The position numbers and the translations under genes were made by a program. The notes under the pieces were generated by a model that made no database searches, was not told where the DNA came from, and worked only from the letters and a program-made list of their open reading frames with translations. Positions 56,740 through 64,000 of a stretch of 64,000 nucleotides of DNA are shown here, in pieces (the stretch's first letter is position 1; every line of letters starts with the position of its first letter). The stretch comes from Molanna angustata (Eukaryota; Arthropoda; Insecta; Trichoptera; Molannidae). The DNA is taken from the NCBI GenBank assembly GCA_963576475.1, contig OY754981.1:29860132-29924131 (forward strand). Direction: 5' to 3'.

Positions 56740-57120
56740 TGCCCGGGATGGTTTCTGGATTTAAACTTTTTTCTTATTCTTCTTCTTCTTCGTGTATTTT
56801 GTCATTTTACCTATGAAGGGGGAATATCCTGGGAAAAGAAGGTCCGACTGTCCTTCCATCTCTTCGCAGATTTCTGGATTTAAACTTTTTTCTTCTTCTT
56901 CTTCTTAATCGTGCATTTGGTCATTTTACCTATGAAGGAGGACTATCCTGGGAGAAGAAGGTCCAATTTTCCTTCCATATCTTCGCAGGTATCTGGATTT
57001 AAACTTTTTACTTCTTCTTCTTCGTGTATTTAGTCATTTTACCTTTGAAGGTGGAGTATCCTGGGAAAAGAAGGTCCTTTCATCTCTTCGCGGTTCTTCC
57101 AGGATGGTTTCTGGATTTAA
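56740..57120. repeat. Tandem repeat, about 120-bp unit, 3 copies
   Basis: Each copy reads TTTCTGGATTTAAACTTTTT, a CTTCTTCTTCTT run, GTCATTTTACCTATGAAGG, TATCCTGGGAAAAGAAGGTC and CATCTCTTCGCAG, with moderate divergence. Confidence 0.9.
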
Positions 57121-57124
57121 ACAT

Positions 57125-57305
57125 TTCTTAAGCGACTGGAGGGACGGGATGCAATGAAGGTATGGGATGCACTAAAGGGCCTGAAGGGATGGGAGGTATA
57201 AAAGGGCCTGAAGGGACGGGAGGTACTGAAGGGCCTGATTGAAAGGGACGTAATGATGGATTGAAGGGACGGGAGGTACTGAAGGGTCTGAAGCGACGGT
57301 TCATG
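57125..57305. repeat. G-rich minisatellite (GGGACGGGAGGTACTGAAGG)
   Basis: Imperfect units GACGGGAGGTACTGAAGGGC with shorter variants (GGGATGCAATGAAGG). On the minus strand they translate as a spurious SRPFRPFYTSHPFRPF repeat. Confidence 0.88.
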
Positions 57306-58499
57306 GAGTCTAATTCTTTTTCTTCTTAATTTTATGTAGACTTTACAGTTTTTACACAAACTATTTCCTTTAGTCTTTTTCTTCGTTTTCTTTGTTGAAT
57401 TTTATACAAAACTATTTCCTATAGATTAATCTTCTTTTTTTTATGAAGACCTTTTAGTCAGTTTTTATACAATCTATTTCCAATAGTCTAATTCTTCTAT
57501 TTTGTGTATGTTTTCTTATTTTATGTAGACCATTGGGATAGTTTTTTATACAAACTATTTCTTATAGTCTTATACTTATTCTTCTCTTTTTTATTTAGAC
57601 TTTTGGGTTAGTTTTAAGTCTAATAGTCTATTGTGCAGAAATATTATTAACGATATGCACACTTGATGAAAATACATATGTAAAAACGAATGGGATGTGG
57701 ATGTGACGATGTAACCTGCACTAGAATCTTTTCAATACTTTTGTTTAATCAAATTTAAACCATTTATATCATCCTATTTTGAATAATTTTCAACACCTTC
57801 ATATTTGATTTCGTTGACGATATTTAAAGAATGGGGGTTGTGGCCATTACTGAACTCTTCACAACGTTTATATTCAAATTAAAAACTATTTACTATAGTT
57901 TAAGTCTTCTTCTTCTTCGTTAATGTAGACTTTTGTGTCAATTTTAAGTCTATCACTCTAATTGTGCAAAAATATAATGCACACTTGATGAAAAAATATA
58001 AAAACGAATGGGATGTGACCAACGCTAGATCTTTTCGGTACATGATTTAATCAAATTTTAACCACATTCCAACATCCAAAATTACTAAATTTTCAATAGG
58101 TACATATTACAATTTGTTTTCGATGATAATATTTAAAAATGGGGGTTGTGGCCAAACCAATCTCTTTACAACGTTGATAAATAGTCATATATTTAAAACC
58201 ATTTCGCATAGTCCATGCGTGCAGAAATTGTATATTATACTTCATTCACACTTTATAGCAATATATAAAAAAGAATGGGTTGTGGCCATCACTTGAACAT
58301 TTCACAATGCTTAAACTCAATCAAATTTCAAACCACTTTTCATAGTCCGATATTGCAAAATAATTGGGTGACAGTATTATAAAAAACGATTGCTTATTTC
58401 TTCACAATTTTACATTCTTGGCCAACGGCGGGACATAAAAGCTAGTATGTAATAATAAGAAAGAAGTAATCTAACAGCCAATATAGAAGGGGTCCCAAT

Positions 58500-58700
58500 T
58501 CCCAATATAGATTAATCTCTCTCGCTCTCCCTCTCCTCTTTCGCTTTTATCCCACATGGTGGTGGGGTCAGCTCTCCTTACACTTCGTCGTATCCTGAGC
58601 ATCATTCTCAGAGAAATTACATGCCCACATATCCTTCGCCACCAAGCCCTTCTATTTTCTTTTGGGACGCCCTTTGGGTGTTTTGCCAAACACTCGATAG
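58500..58700 (-). pseudogene. RTE-like LINE C-terminal fragment
   Basis: Minus-strand frames read TPKGRPKRK and, after frame changes, RSVRRADPTTMWDK. This is the GRPK.RW...K.RKADPTT.WDK ending seen in insect LINEs. Stops and frameshifts are present and the catalytic domain is absent. Confidence 0.55.
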
Positions 58701-58972
58701 TCCAGTACTGTGTTACATATATACTCAGGTAGTTTTCTTGGGATATGTCAGAACCACCTCAGTTAATTTTCTATCAGCTTATCGGAGACATAGCATACGC
58801 CCAGGCTGCCTCCCATTATGGATATCATCTCCCCTTGTGATGCCGCTTCCACCTAAGCATCTTCATCTCGGCTGAGCATCTTCATGGCATGGATACAGCT
58901 TAATGAATTATTTGAATTAATATTGATAGTCAAGGTATTTTTATATCAAAAGTTAAAAGTAAAATGGGTAGT

Positions 58973-59001
58973 ATTGTATGTATGTATGTATGTATGTATA
59001 C
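58973..59001. repeat. (GTAT)n microsatellite at an ens splice donor
   Basis: About seven GTAT units. On the minus strand the intron begins GTATACATACATACATACAT, so the microsatellite starts within a few bases of the exon edge at 59002. Confidence 0.95.
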
Positions 59002-59198
59002 CTGCGATGTCCCCAGAAGGTACCACCAGTGTCTGCGGGCTCGAGCATGCGCGGTGTAGAGGAACCAAAGGCAAACACTCCAGCAGCTCCACTCTTCCTG
59101 CGAACTTCCAGACGTGCCTCTCGCTCCTCGTTGCGTCTCACGATGGCCTCGCGTCGCTCACGTTCCGCTTCCCATATCGCTCGCTTTCTCTCTTCCAC
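59002..59198 (-). CDS. ens: Ensconsin exon, end of the N-terminal microtubule-binding domain
   Basis: Acceptor ACATTAATGAATATTTCAG then GTGGAAGAG; phase 0 in, phase 2 out (donor GTATAC). It encodes VEERKRAIWEAERERREAIV, RRNEEREARLEVRRKSGAAG and FAFGSSTPRMLEPADTGGTF WGHR. The first half is a charged helix of the microtubule-binding coiled coil. FGSSTPRML followed by WGHRRATSTSN is a hallmark of the family. The next exon completes an Arg codon. Confidence 0.94.
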
Positions 59199-59839
59199 CT
59201 GAAATATTCATTAATGTTCTCAGTCAAAACACCAAACACGAATGAATAAAATAAGATGTATAAAATAAGTGTTAGATAATTTGCTGTCCTTCTGTTTCAT
59301 GAAACCCAGCATGCACATATACACTAAGATTGGGTTAGGATGGACTGCTGTTTGACCGAGATCATGTGGAAAGCAAATAACTTTACCCAACCTTAAATGT
59401 ATGTGTGCTGGAGTTCATGAAACTTATAAGGTGCTATTTGCGTTGATTGTCAGCTTTTATAGCTCTATAGTTATATAACTGATGTCAATGGTCTGGATTT
59501 GATTTCAGATATATCATCCTATTCAGAAAATATGTTATGCATTATTTACATTTTTTTTTTTATTTAAAACCAAACAATCACACTTTCATAAAAAAAAAAC
59601 AAATATTACAACAAATTCAATGTAAACAATATATCAAAAAATAATATGAATCTTACCGCACAGTGTAAACAATAAAAAAAGAGTAAGTAGGAACTCAAAA
59701 TTCAGAAGAAAAAGAACAAAAAAAGGAAAGGAAGGTTTATGGCAGCCGCAGTCAAACTGAACAAAACTAAAAACCAGCTAACGTAAACTTCAAAGCATCG
59801 CCTCAAAGCATGCTCTACTATTATTCTGACATCATATAT

Positions 59840-60028
59840 CAGGAGGGCAAGTCTGGTCAACCGGTGGAATCAAAACCACTCATATTTACCCATATCAAGG
59901 ATATAATAATCTTATGGAGTTCTTTAAAATCTTAAGATATTATAGAACTCTATAAGATAAATAAAACAATGATATGGATAAACATGGATTGTTTTGATGC
60001 CGCCGATTGAGCAGATTTGCCCTCCTGA
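59840..60028. mobile_element. Foldback MITE family A, complete copy
   Basis: Begins CAGGAGGGCAAGTCTGGTCA and ends GCAGATTTGCCCTCCTG, imperfect inverted repeats that continue inward (GGTGGAATCAAAACC against GGATTGTTTTGATGCCGCC). The centre (ATGGAGTTCT..AGAACTCTAT) is a second palindrome. CAG...CTG ends recall hAT elements, but no 8-bp target duplication is visible. It is related to 1-26, 12850-12957, 37608-37690 and 61011-61178. Confidence 0.85.
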
Positions 60029-60061
60029 TCTTTCGTTACTTATATTTATTTATTCATATTT

Positions 60062-60110
60062 TTGTACACGGTACACTGATAAGCTTATTGCCATCAGGCA
60101 ATTTTTAATA
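60062..60110 (-). mobile_element. LINE 3' tail
   Basis: The minus strand reads AATTGCCTGATGGCAATAAG, CTTATCAGTGTACCGTGTAC and AAAAATATG. This matches the LINE tail at 42965-43020 in wording. Confidence 0.6.
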
Positions 60111-60143
60111 CTAATAAAATGCAAAAAGTGATGAAATATTGAC

Positions 60144-60358
60144 CTGATGTCTACGGTCGTTGTCCCTCGTTCTCATCTCGTCTATCCTCTTTCGTCTCTC
60201 TTCCTCCTTCTGCTCCCTGAACCGCTGTGCGGCCAGGGCCTGAGACCGGAGCTCCTCCAGTTTGCGAGCGCGCTCGCTGTTCTGACGCTCGCGCACGAGA
60301 CGGGCGCGCTCCTCGCGCTCGCGAGACGCCGCAGAGGATGCGCCATCGCCACGGGAAC
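60144..60358 (-). CDS. ens: Ensconsin exon, N-terminal microtubule-binding coiled coil
   Basis: Ensconsin (MAP7 family) coats microtubules and recruits kinesin-1. This exon has acceptor TTTGTTGTCTGCTCAG, phase 1 in and phase 0 out (donor GTCAAT). It encodes SRGDGASSAASREREERARL, VRERQNSERARKLEELRSQA, LAAQRFREQKEEERRKRIDE and MRTRDNDRRHQ: a long, highly charged helix that is the family's microtubule-binding domain. The codons are strongly GC-biased, in contrast to the AT-rich introns. From here to 25655 the joined exons read 1,009 residues without a stop. Confidence 0.93.
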
Positions 60359-62151
60359 CTGAGCAGACAACAAAATAACACAAAGTTAGTCATATTATTA
60401 CATAGAAAAACTTAAATAAAAAGAGAATTAAAAAAGAAGTCGAAAGTAAAACACGACACTACCCAGTGATTGGACCTATAGCTAAAAATATTCGTGAGTA
60501 ATTAAATAAAATTTCACAATTTAAGTTGTACAAGTTATAAAAAAAGTTTGCATATTATTTGTAAAAAATTAAAAATACAATATAAGTTGGAAAAAGTAAA
60601 AATAAAAAAAATCGAAAATTTGACAAAGGAAAAAATATATAAATAAAATGGATAAGAGTGAAAATAATTTTAAATATTATTTTTTGTAGAACCTCCATTA
60701 TGCGGTACACGATAATGACATAATTAATTATAATGCAATATCTATAGGTGAAACAAATTCGCGCGTAAATCAAATGACACGAAATTTATTAATCATAAAA
60801 AAACAAACTACAATTAAACATAAAAAAGTCGAGGAACATTTTTTATTAATCTATTTTGATTGATAATCAATCAGTTAATATTCTGGATCATTGAATGACG
60901 CTATAAAAATATTTTTATGAAGAAAAAAGGAAGTGATTAATGTTTTATCTATATTATCCGAACCTAACCCGAATAATTGAGATTCTGCAATGTAATTAGT
61001 AATTTTATTTCCTGGGGGGGAGGGCCCATGATTAGGTACCCATACCATGTATATTATTATCACATGGAGTTCTATAATATATTAAGATATTATAGAACTC
61101 CATATGACAATTATATCCATGATATGGGTAATCATGAGGGTTTGGATTTCACTTTTAGACGGGACTTGCCCCCCTGATTGATTCGTGAAAATACGATTAA
61201 TTTTGTGAAATTCAACATATTATATTCTAAGAAAAATAGTGCATATGCGTAAAACAAAAAAAAAAACAATTTCAACCTGAAATTGAAAACCAATAACATC
61301 GTATCGATTTAGGAAAAAAAGTAGTTTGATATTTGATATACATTTTTGAAAGAGATTAGTTTTTAATTTAATAAACTGATTTACACGAATTAAGTTTTGT
61401 AAATAATTCTACAAAGGAATGGGAAGAAAGCAGTGCATTAAATATAATATGACGGAATGTTTTGATCATAAGAAGTTTATATTATAATGCAAAAAAGGTT
61501 AAAAACAATAAAGATTCCTTAAACCACTTTAAAATGTAAATGTAATAAATAATTTATAAGTAGAAGTATGTGTGAATACGCAGATTAAAAAAAATAATAA
61601 ATAAGGCACAACATATTTTCCAAAATTACTAACAAATAATCAAAACGATAAAAATCATACGATAACACAAAAATATTGTTCAAAAATAATACCAATAAAT
61701 TCGTCTATCTCGTGTATCGCCAATAACATCATTTTCGAAAATACGTAACGCACAAAGTCAAAATATCAAATCACATAATTAAAATAACTGTGAATCACCA
61801 CGAGTTGTATTACTAAAAAATATAGAAGTTCGCTGAAGTGAAGATAATATATGAAACATATAGGAACGTGACACACTAACAGCGGACGGAATGTGACTGA
61901 CTAATATTATGATAACACTATGTTGTATCATGACGATCAATGTTGCCAATAGATAAGAAAAAAATGATGATACATTACTCTAATGTTTACATACGTCACT
62001 AGTATACGAAATCATAGATAATTTTTAGATTGACAAACTAACGGATTACAGAGCATAGATCTCAATGGTTGAATTAGTCATTGTTGACAATGAATGATGA
62101 AAACTGTTAACAATATAACTACAAAACTATAAATATCTGAGTTCAACATAC
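60359..62151 (-). other. ens: Probable ensconsin intron
   Basis: AT-rich. Contains MITE family A (61011-61178). No exon was recognised other than the candidate at 62152-62239, which would define the far end of this intron. Confidence 0.5.
61011..61178. mobile_element. Foldback MITE family A, second copy
   Basis: Ends CCTGGGGGGGAGGGCCC and GGGACTTGCCCCCCTG. The centre holds the palindrome ATGGAGTTCTATAATATATT / AGATATTATAGAACTCCATA and the outer pair ACCCATACCATG / CATGATATGGGT. The left terminus is more degraded than the right. Confidence 0.8.
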
Positions 62152-62239
62152 CAGGGATAATTCCAGAGTCATTTGCACTCTGGCCAGTTAACCGCCATAG
62201 TATCTGAAGACAGGCTACATTGAAACCCAAGCAAAGCAT
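62152..62239 (-). CDS. ens: Candidate first coding exon of ensconsin
   Basis: A minus-strand frame from an ATG at 62239 runs MLCLGFNVACLQILWRLTGQ then SANDSGIIP and ends in phase 1 at a good donor (CCCTG followed by GTATGT). Joined to the exon at 60358 it gives ...SGIIPGSRGDGASS in frame. The phase match and donor are positive signs. The first residues look unlike a typical start, and a strong acceptor-like tract (ending CAATGTAG or GTCTTCAG) inside the frame suggests the real exon might be shorter and preceded by another. I do not recognise the peptide. Confidence 0.4.
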
Positions 62240-62489
62240 CAAACAAGACAGGCTAGAACACTGGCAACGGTGAAATAAAGCCTTTTAAAAAAGTAAAAAG
62301 AAGAAGAATGACGAAAACGCACGAAGCACCATCATGCCGTGTCCCGAAGAATTAGGCAAATAAAATACGAAACGATAACTCGAATGCCTAAGGAATAATT
62401 TTAGAATTCATAACTCGGACGACTCCGACATAATATTCTAAAATGTAACTGTGGCCCGCGAGCAATATGCGTTAAAAATCAGAAAAAAG

Positions 62490-62640
62490 ATATCACGCCG
62501 TTTCCCTATTTGGGGTAACCAGAGAGAACCGAACGTCAGACTCTTCTATCTTGAAATGCATATTTTGCCTCATTAACATCCATACATCGGGTCATACATG
62601 TTCTCCTATTATTCTGACTTCATATATAACCATCCTTTAA
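62490..62640 (+). repeat. Dispersed repeat with ATCACGCCGTTTCCCTATTT start
   Basis: Matches the family at 2195-2320 and 14575-14720: GGGGTAACCAGAGAGAACCG, AACGTCAGACTCTTCTATC, CATCCATACATCGGGTCATA and CATGTTCTCC. Confidence 0.65.
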
Positions 62641-63469
62641 AAACATATTTTTTCTAAAAAAAAACTTGGCCATTTCATTCGAACTCATTGCGATAAAAAA
62701 TTATACTGTAAATTACTCGTTACATATAATTTTTTTATGGGAATTTACCAGTGGAAAATTGAAATTGATTTTTTTTTGTTTTTCTTGTTTTCTTAGAAAA
62801 CGAAATAAGTATACATAAATAATACAAATAAATTTGTCGAATATTTCAAATATTCGATTTACATACACATTGGTACAAGTAGGTAAACAAGCCAAAAATG
62901 AAATAATATTTCTGTAGCAGTTTAGGGGTGACATCTGTGCGAGAATACGGTCACCTCATGTATAAGGACTGTTGCTTTTATTGATAGCAAAAAACAACTT
63001 CTCAATTGATGACGATAGTAAGAACGAGTTCCTGGTCCTTCTATAATAATTCAACTTCTTCTCTAGTAAGACGTTAAAAAATTGACAAAAATATATTTTT
63101 ATTTCCCCATATTTGTTAAATTCCACAATAATTAGATTTTTAATGAAGTGCTTGTTATAAGGAAAGTTAGTATTTGAATCCTGCGGCCCGCCCGCCGCGC
63201 CGTTCACTTTGAATTTCTGAATCTGGCCTTGTGTCCCAAAACTTTTTCCAATCCTGTACTACATTACAATTACAAAAATGTAATCCTCAACTTGAACGTC
63301 TAATGAGTTTATTTGAACAACTCTGAAACGATACTCTAAAATGATTAATCACTTTACAGAATCAAATGATTTATCTTTAGGTCAAACACATGAATCAAAG
63401 TTAAAATGTTATATTTTAGTAGGTATATTATAACATGCATAAAATAATACCAATTTTAGTTTATAAATA
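62641..63469. other. No gene seen; short GC-rich patch at 63180-63212
   Basis: AT-rich except for CTGCGGCCCGCCCGCCGCGC near 63180-63200. A minus-strand frame there (VNGAAGGPQDSNTNF) has an acceptor-like CAGATTCAG upstream but no GT donor after it, so it is not called as an exon. It could be 5' UTR or promoter of ens. Confidence 0.35.
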
Positions 63470-63760
63470 TGTCAGGATTTTAGACTTCAAAAACGAGATT
63501 AACAAGTACACAGAACAGTTTATACCATAAAGGTCTAAATATATATAATAGTTTGCCACCAAACATAGAAGATACCACAAGTCTTGTCACCTTTCGTAGG
63601 CTAGGTGCTGAATACATACATAGTTAAAAATAAAAGTTTTACATGTTTTTATAATTGATTGTCATACTTTGTACCATACTTATTGTTTAAAAAAAATATA
63701 CTTTTTGTTTATATTAGATGTATTAATTTTACATGTTTTTACGTCTAAATAAAATTTACT
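63470..63760 (+). pseudogene. LINE 3' fragment (Jockey-group C-terminus)
   Basis: Reads TSKTRLTSTQNSLYHKGLNI then YNSLPPNIEDTTSLVTFRRL and GAEYIHS stop. The T.NSL...GL..YNSLP..I.....L..F...L pattern closes many Jockey-group LINE proteins. It is followed by an AT-rich 3' UTR. Nothing upstream of the fragment is preserved. Confidence 0.72.
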
Positions 63761-64000
63761 ATTATTAAATCGATAGAATAAAAAAAAATTCTTATCGTTC
63801 GCATTGAAAAAATTAAATGAAACTTTCTTCATAAACAATTTAAGTTTTCACTATTATTGTTGTTTTCAATTCGCAATGTGATAATAATGATCTTTCCATC
63901 TGAAAAATAACAAAGCCAAAAGAAAACTTCACATTGTATTGGCAAGGTGTTGAACTTGAAAATTTCGAGAATCCAAAATAACTGGGAATCAAACTGGTCT

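Larger units (their letters stand above)
56650..58470 (+). mobile_element. Helitron-like non-autonomous element with internal tandem repeats (tentative)
   Basis: Starts with TGTACTCCTAAACCGTTTGT, a wording common near the 5' part of such elements, and ends GGCCAACGGCGGGACATAAA AGCTAGT near 58425-58450. The end resembles the hairpin plus CTAG(T) terminus of Helitrons, and internal tandem repeats are typical of non-autonomous Helentrons. It contains the 122-bp array (56740-57120), the GGGA minisatellite (57125-57305) and a longer degenerate repeat (57310-58400) with the words GAATGGG..TTGTGGCCA, TTTCACAATG and CTATTTCC(T)ATAGTCT. No RepHel protein is present. Confidence 0.5.
55709..59001 (-). 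other. ens: Ensconsin intron of about 3.3 kb
   Basis: Contains a (TG)n run (55797-55840), a Helitron-like stretch with tandem repeats (56650-58470), a LINE fragment (58500-58700) and a (GTAT)n run at the donor (58973-59001). Confidence 0.8.
59199..60143 (-). other. ens: Ensconsin intron with a complete MITE
   Basis: 945 bp. Contains MITE family A (59840-60028) and a minus-strand LINE tail (60062-60110), the latter within 35 bp of the exon donor. Confidence 0.8.

Noticed and set aside
57117..57359. Repeat protein RPFRPFYTSHPF on the minus strand
   Set aside because: Translation of the G-rich minisatellite; unit lengths vary and there is no gene context.
60147..60415. Plus-strand frames opposite the first ens exon
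   Set aside because: Shadows of the GC-rich coding exon on the other strand, with no independent splice or codon support.
63180..63215. GC-rich exon of ens or CpG island
   Set aside because: An acceptor-like site exists, but no GT donor follows, and the patch is only about 30 bp. Not enough to call an exon or island.

Overview
The window looks like intron-rich, AT-rich insect DNA, most likely from a moth or butterfly (Lepidoptera). This is inferred from the two recognisable host genes, the tRNA-headed SINEs, the scattered TAGGTACCTAC-type motifs and several dispersed repeats of a kind common in lepidopteran genomes. There are no bacterial-style operons. Both host genes lie on the minus strand.

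Right two thirds (about 62.2 kb down to 23.8 kb): one large gene, ensconsin (ens, the MAP7 family), a microtubule-binding protein that recruits and activates kinesin-1. I placed thirteen coding exons by splice sites and reading phase: 60144-60358, 59002-59198, 55581-55708, 49528-49890, 43391-43615, 41712-41875, 40835-41342, 39778-39901, 39212-39350, 37771-37989, 37003-37451, 26419-26702 and 25655-25671. All the phases match, and together they read as 1,009 uninterrupted residues ending in a short terminal exon. A possible start exon (62152-62239) and a possible alternative exon (54045-54208) are less certain. The 3' UTR probably runs to about 23.84 kb.

Near 22 kb: the first coding exon (21997-22050, 18 codons) of a calponin/transgelin gene (Chd64/myophilin type). 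The rest of that gene is not visible, so positions 1-21996 are best read as its first intron, or intron plus flank.

The remainder is a dense repeat landscape. The left 21 kb holds four homogeneous tandem arrays (64, 49, 55 and 44 bp units), a nearly complete but broken LINE nested inside an older LINE tail, several SINEs, and repeat families found as inverted or direct pairs. The ens introns hold a foldback element with a TTAA duplication (30033-30744), a 79-bp tandem array, LINE tails ending next to ens splice donors, a mariner fragment, a TIR element (50793-51510) and a Helitron-like stretch with internal tandem repeats (56650-58470).

The most striking object is a Penelope-like retroelement at 43822-46708. 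It has a 5'-truncated reverse transcriptase joined to a GIY-YIG endonuclease, with a 1,224-bp inverted copy of its 3' part head-to-head with it. Both arms carry a sequence that folds as a minimal hammerhead ribozyme. A second notable element (22875-23736) lies between the two host genes, with terminal inverted repeats and an AAAATA target duplication. All family calls come from reading the sequence; no database search was run.
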